From Bradyrhizobium oropedii (GTDB taxonomy: Bacteria; Pseudomonadota; Alphaproteobacteria; Rhizobiales; Xanthobacteraceae), in the NCBI RefSeq assembly GCF_020889685.1, contig NZ_JACMYO010000075.1:1-36050 (forward strand): DNA of 36,050 nt. Reading direction: 5' to 3'. Both the position numbers and the translations under genes were made by a program. Of this stretch, positions 1 through 8,252 are shown in pieces. Under the pieces are notes generated by a model. The model was given only the letters and a program-made list of their open reading frames with translations. It made no database searches and had not been told where the DNA came from. Position 1 is the stretch's first letter, and every line of letters begins with the position of its first letter.

Positions 1-373
1 CCGGGAAGTGTGCGAGTTTCAGCGCCATCTCGATGCGCCGATGATCTTTGCGCGCGATCTCGCGCTCGCACAGCAGGATCACCTACGACGATCCGTTCTC
101 CATTGCACGCAAGGCGATGCACGCGCTCGCTGCTCGCGGCACTCCAAACTCTTCCTGCGCGAAGTCCGAATAGAAGTGTGGCGCGCGCCTCAAGCGAAAT
201 CAGTCGCGAAGCGCGTTCGGTGCTGCGAGATAAGAGCCACGTCCGATTTGAAAACGGCGATGTCAGAAATCTGACAACTGGCGCCGTTGTTTCCAGAGGC
301 GTGCTGGCGGCAATGCGTGTTTTCTGTCTCGCCGTGCAGAAACGTATTTCGTTTTTCCTCAGGCAAACAGGGC
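1..373. other. Stretch without a recognisable gene
   Basis: Short open frames exist on both strands but none resembles a family I know. One plus-strand frame (about 10-75) followed by a shifted frame (about 90-168, ending at a TAG) reads like two pieces of one decayed protein, but the identity is not recognisable. The window edge cuts whatever lies to the left. Confidence 0.4.
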
Positions 374-1137
374 TTAGTTGCGGAAGCCGTATAAGGCAGC
401 CGGAGTCTCGCTAAGGATCCGTCCTCTCGTGTCATCGTCTGGGACGAGCTCCCCAAGCCAGGCCAACGTCTCCGCATACGATGGCGCATAGGCGTGGGCG
501 GTCGTGACGTTCGGCCACTCCGAGCCCCAGAGCAACTGTGCCGGTCCGAGCTTCTTCAACAGCCGATCCGCCGCTGCCTTGGCCCAACGATCTGGGACGC
601 GTCGACCCCCGACAGCTTCACCCACACCTCGGCGCCTTTAGCGAGTGCAAGGAGGCGCTCTAATCGCGGATCCCATGCGGGATCGCGCGTGCTATCTGCA
701 AGTCCAAAGCCTCGGAACACGAGGCGATGGCCGTCGGCAAGGAGCAGCTCTGCGAGGTGCTCTCGTCCTTCAAGCCCGCCGGACACTTCCAAGTGAAACC
801 CCAGCTGAAGGGCAGCCTCGAGAGAGTCAGCTAGCGAATCAGGATCATCAAGCGTTACCGCCAAACCCACGGCGCCTGATCGGCCCCACTCCTTCAAAAT
901 CCCAGGCGCCAAAGGTTGCACGAGAGGCGGAATCAGCCGCACCGGCGTTTGGGCTTGGTTCGCCTCGGCGAAGAGCTCCGTCGGGTCGCAGTGCAAGAAA
1001 GTAGGTTGGATCAGTACGAGCCCCGTGATTGAGGAGCCGCGTGCTGCGCTTTCCAGCCGTTCGAGGGATCCGTCGATGACGGGCGCCGCCTCCCGGGCCT
1101 CCTGGCAGAAGGCGTGAACTTCGCAGTCGATCCTCAT
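374..1137 (-). pseudogene. Frameshifted amidohydrolase (Amidohydrolase_2, TIM-barrel hydrolase)
   Basis: The upstream part (1137 down to about 600) and the downstream part (about 600 down to 374) lie in different frames but together give one protein of about 250 residues resembling the Amidohydrolase_2 family (2-pyrone-4,6-dicarboxylate hydrolase-like, COG3618). Supporting landmarks are a VWVKLSG strand before the break, and LLWGSEWPN followed by a C-terminal ILSETPAALYGF after it. The frameshift sits near 595-605. The usual N-terminal metal-binding HxH is replaced by EVH (in IDCEVHAF), and the usual GxDWPH aspartate is replaced by Glu (GSEWPN). So besides the frameshift, two metal-site positions differ from the family norm. 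The start overlaps the stop of the 80-residue ORF by ATGA, so the two were probably translationally coupled. A sequencing error could mimic the frameshift, but the altered ligands argue for decay or a changed function. Confidence 0.65.
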
Positions 1138-1376
1138 GGTACGTTCCCGCAGACCACAATAAGCAAAGCGCCAGCCAGGCCGTAGTACACACGAAACCGA
1201 AGCTCGTCGACGGCCGTGTTGACACTCGTCAGCTTCTGCTCAATCGCGCGGCAGACAACGTCGCGTTGCGCGTCGAGATGATGGCGCTTGCTCTCCAAGA
1301 TCTCGTCGCTAGGGCCGCGTTTCAGGGTAGAATGCTCGCGCGCCATTGCAGTGCGGGGCTCGCTGTAGATGCTCAT
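1134..1376 (-). CDS. Small hypothetical protein with C-terminal membrane segment
   Basis: An 80-residue ORF. The first 60 residues are charged and probably helical. The C-terminal 18 residues (VYYGLAGALLIVVCGNVP) form one hydrophobic segment, so a single-pass tail-anchored inner-membrane protein is plausible. The stop overlaps the ATG of the amidohydrolase in an ATGA arrangement, the main support for it being translated. No clear Shine-Dalgarno precedes the ATG at 1376. I do not recognise the family. The layout of a coiled stretch plus one membrane helix resembles small phage or island hypothetical proteins, but that is only impression. Confidence 0.4.
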   Translation of the reverse strand: MSIYSEPRTAMAREHSTLKRGPSDEILESKRHHLDAQRDVVCRAIEQKLTSVNTAVDELRFRVYYGLAGALLIVVCGNVP

Positions 1377-1712
1377 TTGATAATTAGCGCAGGACTTCCA
1401 TCCTTAGCTTGTTTCCCCTTAGCGCGAACCAGAGCCCGGGACAATGGGCCGGCAGAATCAGCTTAAATCTTTCGTACGTTTCGGACGAATGTGACGCGCG
1501 AGTTTTGTGCAGGCCCTTCCTCGTTCAGGCTTTAGAATTTGGTGAGCTTGAAAACGTGCTCGATCGTACGCGGAGATCGGAATATGATCCGCTATCGTCC
1601 TCGCCGCTCACCTGACACGGCCCTGCACTTAGACTCCGATCCGGGTTCGCGCTTGCACTCATGCCTCGCGCGACAGGGCGATTTGTGCAGCGATCAAAGG
1701 AGGTCAGTCGCG

Positions 1713-1871
1713 ATGATCACCATCGCATCTCGCCGCTTGCGGAAGATTGGCCTTCCAAGACGACTAGGGGAAACGTCGGATCAGCCCGTCAAGGCTACTG
1801 GGGAGAGCGGCTTCACCCTCGGCGCGCCATTGCGAACACCATCCTTGAATGAATGCTCAAGTTGGATCTAG
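1713..1871 (+). CDS. Possible small hypothetical protein with strong ribosome binding site
   Basis: A 52-residue frame begins at ATG 1713, eight bases after AAAGGAGGT (1696-1704), an unusually good Shine-Dalgarno for this window. The product is basic and has no membrane segment or motif I recognise. A parallel frame runs through the same DNA (ATG 1661 to 1852), so the coding frame is uncertain. The ribosome binding site is the only real support, and the ORF may be a remnant of a lost gene. Confidence 0.25.
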   Translation: MITIASRRLRKIGLPRRLGETSDQPVKATGESGFTLGAPLRTPSLNECSSWI

Positions 1872-1916
1872 AGACAGCCGCCATTGCTCAATACTCCCGG
1901 TTGTCGTGCTCAGCCG

Positions 1917-2047
1917 TGTCGGATTGAAGACGCTTTGGTGCGCGTAAGTGGGACACCAGGCGCGAGTATTCTGACTTCGTGGCCGAAGCGCATATTTGGC
2001 CTCTCTTCAAATGCGGCTCGCTCAGCTTTGGTGGCACGTTGATTGCC
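1917..2047 (+). promoter_or_regulatory. Possible NifA/sigma-54 promoter
   Basis: TGGCAC at 2032-2037, five bases, then TTGCC at 2043-2047 gives the sigma-54 GG-N10-GC spacing, one base off TGGCAC-N5-TTGCW. About 107 bases upstream, TGT-N10-ACG (1917-1932) is one mismatch from the NifA upstream activator TGT-N10-ACA. No obvious gene follows until 3251, apart from the 41-codon frame at 2108. Both patterns are short, so chance occurrence is a real possibility. Confidence 0.25.
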
Positions 2048-2803
2048 GGACACTGTGAAGATCCGCACGGTGGTGGCGGTCTCGCAATCGCCGGCACGGG
2101 ATTTTAGATGAGATTTGCTCTACTGATCATATTCAATGCCATTGACGCGATGCCGTTGATTGGGGCCGGCTCGAAGCTTTGCTGCGGGCATTCGCCGGAA
2201 CCGCTGGATAACGCCCAAAGGCTGCCAGATTGATTTGCAATTGGGTTCGATTAGTCGCAAGCAAGCCTCGATTCCGCCGGGCCGATCTGGGGCAGTCGAT
2301 AAGCTTGTCGAATCCACGAACAGACCCGGTGCGCAGAGCCAGTTGGCTGAGCCGAGCCCCTTCTGCCGCTGATCCTCCCACCGCAAGCTCTTAATATACA
2401 TCGCATCACTTGGCAGCAAGCCGCTCCGGAACGTCAGTGCCATCTTCAACATTTTGCCGCCGCTGCCGGCAACACGCATGTGAGCATCGTGTTTGTGGCG
2501 GCAGGGTCGCTATCGTCCCATCCTGCTCGAAACTGAGCGAAGTGTGTTCGCCTCGTCACCTTGCCGGCTAGCGCGGTATCTCGTTGAGCTTATCAGGGTC
2601 GTGATGTCCACTGCACGCTCGATGATCAGGATCCGACTTATCGGGCTGTTTCTCATGACGACTGCTCTGACAGCTATCTTGTCACTCGTGACCCCAAGGA
2701 ATGTTGTGTTTCACCGCGTCGTGATCGCTCGCATGTCGCGTGGTAGCCGCTAGAATCTTTGCAGCTCATTTACATCTGCTGATGAGCACACTAGCGCCGA
2801 CTG

Positions 2804-2853
2804 ATCCACAAGCGGCAGCTCTTCTCACCGAGGTGATCGATTCTACCAATTTT
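2804..2853 (+). promoter_or_regulatory. Degenerate nod-box-like site
   Basis: The 3' half, ATCGATTCTACCAAT (2836-2850), differs from the rhizobial nod-box core ATCRATTTTACCAAT at one base. An ATCCAC stands at 2804-2809, 41 bases before ACCAAT, against 40 in the consensus. The left-half GAT is absent and the second ATC is ACC, so the site is degenerate. Nod boxes bind the LysR-type activator NodD. Downstream lies the repeat at 2844-3020 and then rfbF at 3251. Whether it is functional cannot be told from sequence. Confidence 0.3.
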
Positions 2854-3020
2854 GGGAGGGGATTGCGGTGCTCGGGTCAGTTAGAAGTTCGTCGAGGCTA
2901 ATCTATTGGGATGGGCCTCTATATCAGGTTGGCAGGAAGCGGCCTATGCCAACAGACAACCACTTTGCGAAGGGGAGGTCGATCTTGCCGGATCAGACTT
3001 TTGCTGGTCCTGTCTGGCAG
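2844..3020 (+). repeat. Dispersed direct repeat, copy A
   Basis: From TACCAATT onward this stretch matches 23299-23470 with frequent substitutions and small indels. Both copies share CAGTTAGAAG, ATGGGCC and CTATGCCAACAGA in the same order, and both precede polysaccharide genes. It could be a shared 5' leader and gene start (both contain ATGCCAACAGA), now decayed. The shared coding frame, if any, is not recognised. Confidence 0.55.
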
Positions 3021-3250
3021 TGCCGTCCGGAGGGCTTGCATCGTCTTGACCAAGCCAGTGTCATGGCCTCAGCCGAGGGGGCGGACCTTGCCGCTAAATT
3101 TAGGTTAAAAACCCGCGCCAATGACGGGAATGACCCGGACGCCTACAGGAAGCAGCGTTTGTTGGAGCCGATACGCCGCGCCGCCAGGGCGGGGCAATCC
3201 TGTCGTGAAGCCAGGCGACAATGGGCGGACAGCCAGAAATGGAGCCGCCA

Positions 3251-4030
3251 GTGAAAGCTGTGATCCTCGCGGGCGGCCTTGGATCCCGAATCTCCGAGGA
3301 AACCCACCTTCGGCCCAAGCCCATGATCGAGATCGGCGGCAAGCCGATTCTGTGGCACATCCTCAAAATATACTCGCACTATGGCATCAACGATTTCGTG
3401 ATCTGCTGTGGCTATAAGGGCTATCTGATCAAGGAATACATCGCCAACTACTTCCTGCACGTGGCCGATGTCACCGTCGACATGACAAATAACCGCATGG
3501 AGGTCCACCAGCATCATGCCGAACCCTGGAAGGTGACGCTCGTCGATACGGGCGAGAAGACGATGACCGGTGGTCGGCTCAAGCGAGTTGCAAATTACCT
3601 GACCGATGAGGACGCCTTCTGCTTGACCTATGGCGATGGTGTAGGAGACATCGACATAACCGCGTTGATCGCCTTCCACCGTTGCCAGGGTACGCTCGCC
3701 ACTCTAACCGCCACCTATCCGCCTAGCCGTTTTGGCGCCCTCGAAATTTGTAGTGACCACCGTGTCGCCAGCTTCAAGGAAAAACCTCGTGGCGATGGGA
3801 AAATGATCAATGGTGGCTTTTTCGTGCTCTCCCCGAAAGTCATTGACCTGCTGGTGGATGACTCCACCGTTTGGGAGCGCGAGCCGCTCATGGCGTTGGC
3901 CGAGCAGCAACAGCTTTCGGCCTACCAGCACCACGGCTTCTGGCAGCCGATGGATACGCTGCGCGACAAGACATTCCTTGAAGCGCTCTGGATCGAGGGC
4001 AAGGCGCCGTGGAAGGTATGGGAAAAATGA
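3251..4030 (+). CDS. rfbF: Glucose-1-phosphate cytidylyltransferase
   Basis: Makes CDP-glucose from CTP and glucose-1-phosphate in the cytosol, the first step to CDP-linked 6-deoxy and 3,6-dideoxy sugars. The N-terminal nucleotide-binding signature KAVILAGGLGSR is followed by EETHLRPKPMIEIGGKP, both typical of RfbF. Further landmarks are CGYKGYLIKEY, LTYGDGVGDID (metal-binding Asp) and the C-terminal GFWQPMDTLRDK. The GTG at 3251 gives 259 residues, close to the usual 257, and has GGAG six bases upstream. The in-frame ATGs at 3221 and 3239 would add residues the family lacks. The next gene, a broken rfbG, overlaps the stop by ATGA. The gene looks intact although its pathway partner is dead. 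Confidence 0.93.
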   Translation: MKAVILAGGLGSRISEETHLRPKPMIEIGGKPILWHILKIYSHYGINDFVICCGYKGYLIKEYIANYFLHVADVTVDMTNNRMEVHQHHAEPWKVTLVDTGEKTMTGGRLKRVANYLTDEDAFCLTYGDGVGDIDITALIAFHRCQGTLATLTATYPPSRFGALEICSDHRVASFKEKPRGDGKMINGGFFVLSPKVIDLLVDDSTVWEREPLMALAEQQQLSAYQHHGFWQPMDTLRDKTFLEALWIEGKAPWKVWEK

Positions 4031-4930
4031 TCCATTCTGGGCGGGCAAGCGCGACAAACTTCAAGTGCGCGCGGCTCGCGGTTTGGCTGCAACATCTTGG
4101 TGCGGATGACCGGCTGCGCGCTGGCTCCTCCGGCCCGCGCGCCAAGCCATCTGAAATCGCCCGCGTCAGGGCTGGCATGGAGTCGATGCTGGGCGAGATG
4201 AACAAGGCCGATCATTTGGTAAAGCACGCTTCGTGGCGCCGCGCCCGATCTCGTCATCCACGCGGTCTCCCAACCATTGCTACGCTATTCCGATGCCGAT
4301 CCATTCGAAACTATTGCAGCAATGTCATGGGAACGGCGCAATCTCGCCGACCGTTCGGCGGGTGCACTCGGTCCGCCCCGTGTTCAACTCCGACACGTGC
4401 TGCGAGAACCGTGAATGGATATGGGGCTATCGTGAGAGCTGTCGGTTCGGCGGAGGCGACCCGTGTGGGAACAGTAAGGCCTGCGCCGAACTTGTGTCCT
4501 CCGCCTTCCGTGGTTTTTTCAGTCTGACAGCCATGTGGGCCACGCGGTGGCGCTGGCCACGGCCCCGTGCTGGTAATGGATCGGCGGTGGTGATGGAGCC
4601 CAGGGTCGCTTGACCCCCGATATCCTGCGCGCCGTCGCAACGGAGGAGGTGATGAAGATCCGCTCGCCGACCGCTGTTCGCCCGTGGCAACATGTCCGCG
4701 AAACCCGTTCGGGCTATCTTGCACTGGCTCAGCGTCAATTCACCGATGGTATGGCCTTCGCTGATCTCTGGAATTTCGGTCCAGCCCTAGCCCACGCGCA
4801 CCTGGTAGCATGGATTACCGATCATCTGACGGGCATGTTCAGTGCTGATCATTCAAGTGATCTGACCCGGAGAAAGCCCTCGCAGCTGACGGGTAAGGAT
4901 TCCCGCGTCAGGGCTATTCGCCTCAGCAAG
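4027..4930 (+). pseudogene. rfbG: CDP-glucose 4,6-dehydratase, multiply frameshifted
   Basis: Pieces of an RfbG-type short-chain dehydrogenase appear in order across three frames: PFWAGKR (4032-4052), WLQHLGA (about 4084), NVMGT (about 4321), CENREWIWGYRE (about 4400), then CAELVSSAFR, ILRAVATEE, RPWQHVRETRSGYLALAQ (about 4677) and AFADLWNFGP (about 4757). In the family these landmarks occur in one 350-residue protein that converts CDP-glucose to CDP-4-keto-6-deoxyglucose. The N-terminal NAD-binding TGHTGFKG motif is missing, and several frameshifts separate the blocks, so no active enzyme can be made. The ATG at 4027 overlaps the rfbF stop (ATGA), showing the two were once coupled. The 3' boundary is uncertain because similarity fades after about 4915. 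Confidence 0.82.
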
Positions 4931-5142
4931 AATGTCGGGTTTCAGCGCTCGAGTCCCGTCGAGTATATGCATGGGTGCGGCGACGCCGTGATGCAGGTCG
5001 AGGCCGATCTCCAGGAGCTGTCCGAGCTTCGTGCCGAGTTCTTTGACTTTCGGCGATCGGCCCGCCGGGACGTCCACGGCAATTCGCCGTGTTCAGCATT
5101 CGACCCGATGGCCATGGTAATTTCTGTCATTAGGATGCGGCT

Positions 5143-6084
5143 ATGGAAAAGGTATTGGTGACCGGCGCACGAGGCTTCATTGGATCGCAGCTTTGCAAAA
5201 GGCTCGCGGCCTCGGGCGTCGAATTGCACGCGGTCTCGCGCCAGCCACCCGCCGACGTACCGGCCTGGTGGCGATCGATCGGTGGAGACGAGGGCTACGC
5301 CCGACGCGCCACCGCTATCCGTTGGTGGAACGTCGATCTGATCGACCTGCAAGCAACGCGAGAACTGATCCGGACTGTCCAGCCTGACACGACATATCAC
5401 CTCGCTGGTCTGGCGACGAGTACGGGCAGCTTCGAAATGGTGCTGCCGATCCTGCAGAACAACTTTCTCACCGCATTCAATCTGCTCATGGTGACGTGTG
5501 AAAGCGGCGCCGGCCGGATCGTGCTCGCCGGCTCGGTTGAAGAGCCTGATAGCCCGAATCCTATACCCTGCTCGCCCTATGCCGCAGCGAAAGGGGCGAC
5601 GTCCGCGTTTGCCCGGATGTTCGAGGCGCTGTACCAGACCGAGGTCGTCATCGCAAAGATCGCCATGGTTTACGGCCCGGCGCAAGCGGACCTCACAAAG
5701 CTCGTCCCCTACGTTATCACTACCTTTTTGCGCGGCGAGCGCGCCAAACTGAGCAGCAGCGTTCGGCCAGTTGATTGGATTTACGTCGATGATGTGGTCG
5801 ATGGCCTTATGGTATGCGCCCACACATCTGGCGTCAGGGGCCGCACGATAGATGTCGGATGGGGCAAGGTGTGCACGATCCGGGAGATCGTACGGCGGCT
5901 AAGAGAATTGATTCCCGAGGCGCCCGAACCGCTTTTCGGGGCAGTTCCTGATCGACCCCTCGAGCGGGTACTGAAAGCCGATGTTGCCGCCTCCTGCAAA
6001 TTGATCGGCTGGAACCCGTCGACAACGCTACAGGAGGGCCTTCGCCGTACAGTGGAATGGTATCGATCCCGAGCCGGGGCATGA
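5143..6084 (+). CDS. NAD-dependent epimerase/dehydratase (extended SDR) of nucleotide-sugar type
   Basis: A 313-residue extended short-chain dehydrogenase/reductase. The Rossmann motif TGARGFIG is at residues 6-13, the YHLAG segment near 85, LAGSVEE carries the catalytic Ser region, and CSPYAAAKG supplies the YxxxK pair. Its place after rfbF and the rfbG remnant suggests it acts on a CDP-4-keto-6-deoxy sugar, as 4-reductases or 2-epimerases of CDP-paratose/abequose/tyvelose pathways do. The exact reaction cannot be read from sequence. The start ATG is preceded by TTAGGA about eight bases upstream. The frame is clean and full length, so it may still be used with substrate from elsewhere in the genome. 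Confidence 0.85.
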   Translation: MEKVLVTGARGFIGSQLCKRLAASGVELHAVSRQPPADVPAWWRSIGGDEGYARRATAIRWWNVDLIDLQATRELIRTVQPDTTYHLAGLATSTGSFEMVLPILQNNFLTAFNLLMVTCESGAGRIVLAGSVEEPDSPNPIPCSPYAAAKGATSAFARMFEALYQTEVVIAKIAMVYGPAQADLTKLVPYVITTFLRGERAKLSSSVRPVDWIYVDDVVDGLMVCAHTSGVRGRTIDVGWGKVCTIREIVRRLRELIPEAPEPLFGAVPDRPLERVLKADVAASCKLIGWNPSTTLQEGLRRTVEWYRSRAGA

Positions 6085-6547
6085 GCGGATTGCGGGGCCG
6101 GGGCATCACCCGTGCTCGATTACCACGAACGCGCAGCTCCCCTCGGCCTCGTCCCGACAATGATCGCGTGCTGCGGCTTGCGTGTCGCTGCGCGGCGCGC
6201 GTTTTCAAAGTGAAACATCACGAGAGAAGACCTCGCAAAATGCCGATTCAGATCCCGAAATCGCGACAGCTCGAACAGTACTTGATTAGAGCGCCGCCGG
6301 GTCCGGATAAGCTTCGATATCGGGTTCGAGCATTGCTCAATCAGCTATTGCCGAGAATCTGCACAGGCAAAGCATGGACAGGCTGTCGGCCAGGTCGACA
6401 AAGAATGTTTACGTCGCAATCAACGCGGAAAAAACTCCGAGAGGGCACCACGTGGTTGGCTGGAACACTTGACATCCCCGACGCCATCGAGCGATCAATC
6501 GCAAGATGAACGCGCGGCATGATGGTGGTTGATTCGATCCGCTTCGA
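6085..6547. other. Intergenic region between convergent genes
   Basis: It lies between the stop of the plus-strand epimerase and the stop of the minus-strand DUF4910 gene. The open frames here show no recognisable family. I see no strong hairpin plus T-run that would serve as terminator. Confidence 0.4.
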
Positions 6548-7861
6548 TCATTCGGGACGTATGTGGATGAGCCCTGCGTCCAGTGCGATCCGAGCGGCGG
6601 ATTCAAGCCGAGCAAAGGGCACGTCGGCCCGCACCGCCATCTCCAACAGGCTATGATCGCCATCCGCGAGGTTGAGCAACCATAACAGGTCCATCTGCGT
6701 GGCGCCGCCCGCCTCGCGTTGTCCGGCGATCGCTCTGTAGAGACCGCGTGTTCCAAGCTGGGGCTCGCATCGACCGTCGAGGCGCTCATACGTGCAGTCC
6801 GCATCAAGTAGATCCAGGACCGTCTCTACTACCGAGTAAGATTGATCGAGGGCCTCCGGCTTCACGAAATCCAGATTGTCTGCCGAGGTATGGTATTCGG
6901 GGAAAGCACCATGTACACCGCGCATAAGGCAGCCTACCGGCAGATCGAAAGCAGGCGAACAAAACTGCCGCTCGTCATATCCGTAGGGGGCGAACGGCAG
7001 TATTTCATGGCGGAGGCTGGAATGCCTGAGGACGTGTGTCACGGCCCGATCGATGGTGGCCCCCTTGCGGCTCTGCTTATAGTGAAATTGCCCGCTATCA
7101 CCCAAACACGTCAGCACGAGGCCATGCTTGATGTTAGCCAATCCTGGCTCGTTGCGGGCGAGCCAGGTGATGGCCCCGATCGTCGCTGGAAGGAAGAGAA
7201 ATCGATACCCTAGCCGTCGTTTTTGGCGCGCCTGCCGCATGGCCATAGCTGTCATGACGGCGATTCCCGAAAGATTGTCATTTGCGAGGCTCGGATGACA
7301 GACATGGCTGCTGAGCAAAACTTCGTCCGGCGTCTCGCCGGGAACGAAACACTCACCAAACGTCAGTGAACCAGGCGAGATATCGCTGTCGATCTCAACA
7401 TGATAGGTGTCATCATTCATGGTCTGCCAAAGATTGTGAGGCAGGCAAAAGCCCCAATCGTCGGCGTAATAGCCGGTCCTGTATGGAATAAGATCCGGCT
7501 GATCAGGCAGAGTGTGGACGTGCCGTGCGAGTTCGGCACGCGTGAACACTCCCTGCACCGGCCTGCTATATCCTAGAACGTGAAGATTGTTGCTGGCGAA
7601 GTCGACCAAGCATTTTCCGCCTACCGTGGAGATCGACCCGCGCCGAATATTCCATTCCATTGGAACGTGCCAGTCGAAAACAGGAGTTCCCGTTGCGACT
7701 TCATTGATCTCGAGATCAATGTGGCGAGCGATGAGGCTCAGCGTCTTGCGAACTCCTGAGCCGGTTTGGCTACGGTTGATCGGAAACAGCTCGCAGACCA
7801 GTTGATACAGGTCAATCGCAGGCTTCCTCTCAGTTTCTTTTACGTCAGGTTTCATTGGCAT
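6548..7861 (-). CDS. DUF4910 aminopeptidase-like protein with C-terminal winged helix
   Basis: About 437 residues. The core is a zinc aminopeptidase-like fold of the DUF4910/DUF2172 group, related to M28 peptidases. Visible candidate zinc ligands are SSHVCHPSLANDNLSG (His and Asp), the GYDERQF glutamate, and EYHTSADN near the end of the core. The last 90 residues (from about TRGLYRAI) match the winged-helix module that closes this family. These proteins are recurrent members of polysaccharide and nucleotide-sugar clusters; their substrate is unknown to me and a deacylase or hydrolase acting on a modified sugar is inference. Two ATGs (7861, 7855) are likelier than the upstream ATG 7918, which would add unconserved residues. 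The next minus-strand gene upstream is the methyltransferase stub region at 8058, so it may share that transcript. Confidence 0.8.
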   Translation of the reverse strand: MPMKPDVKETERKPAIDLYQLVCELFPINRSQTGSGVRKTLSLIARHIDLEINEVATGTPVFDWHVPMEWNIRRGSISTVGGKCLVDFASNNLHVLGYSRPVQGVFTRAELARHVHTLPDQPDLIPYRTGYYADDWGFCLPHNLWQTMNDDTYHVEIDSDISPGSLTFGECFVPGETPDEVLLSSHVCHPSLANDNLSGIAVMTAMAMRQARQKRRLGYRFLFLPATIGAITWLARNEPGLANIKHGLVLTCLGDSGQFHYKQSRKGATIDRAVTHVLRHSSLRHEILPFAPYGYDERQFCSPAFDLPVGCLMRGVHGAFPEYHTSADNLDFVKPEALDQSYSVVETVLDLLDADCTYERLDGRCEPQLGTRGLYRAIAGQREAGGATQMDLLWLLNLADGDHSLLEMAVRADVPFARLESAARIALDAGLIHIRPE

Positions 7862-8057
7862 CTCGTTTCTGCCGAGGGCGCTACAGCTCGCGATCTGCGA
7901 GCGATGGTGAGGCCGCATCTTTGGTCGAAAACATGGTCACCGGCTCACGCCGTCTCATGGAAAACATTGGATCGCCGAAGCGAAACCATTCGATACATTC
8001 GATGTATTCCCGGGAGAAATTCGATAACCGTGCGAGGTGAGAGGGTTTACAAGAGCA

Positions 8058-8252
8058 TCACGTCCGCCCTCGAGCACTGGGTTGAGTCCGCGGCCAAGTC
8101 ACGGGCGCCGAAGTTGACTTTTGGATGCGAGGACATTTTTGAAGCGCGATCGGCATTTCGTGCAACGGCAATAGCGGTCTGGCCATCACATAAAAGCAGG
8201 CGACCACATGCTGCCTGATGATACCGGCCGCGCCGGTCAGCAGGACCTTCAT
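8058..8252 (-). pseudogene. Truncated NAD-dependent epimerase, N-terminus only
   Basis: Starts with MKVLLTGAAG, the usual Rossmann start of a sugar epimerase/dehydratase, but the motif then reads IIRQHV instead of FIGxHV, and similarity fades after about 20 residues. An epimerase would need about 300 residues; only 64 codons remain. The ATG at 8252 overlaps the stop of the methyltransferase (ATGA), so the intact ancestor was translationally coupled to it. A downstream deletion probably fused it to the DUF4910 upstream region. Confidence 0.6.

Larger units (their letters stand above)
1377..2803. other. Mostly non-coding region with scattered fragments
   Basis: No full gene is visible. It holds a small ORF with a perfect Shine-Dalgarno (1713-1871), a sigma-54-like site (2032-2047), and a plus-strand frame at about 1950-2105 whose start (VAEAHIWPLFKCGS) weakly resembles the C-terminal part of zinc or quinone oxidoreductases (pattern hxWPLhxxG). 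Just after it, an ATG at 2108 opens a 41-codon frame with a hydrophobic start (MRFALLIIF). None of these is strong enough to call a gene. Confidence 0.35.

Noticed and set aside
2870..2905. Possible tts box (TtsI site) in GTCAGTTAGAAGTTCGTCGAGGCTAATC
   Set aside because: GTCAG and TCGA..GCT elements are present, but the spacing needs an extra insertion of several bases and the second repeat copy does not keep it.
4942..5823. 293-codon minus-strand frame opposite the epimerase at 5143
   Set aside because: It is antisense to a gene with a clear Rossmann motif and YxxxK pair; no independent support.
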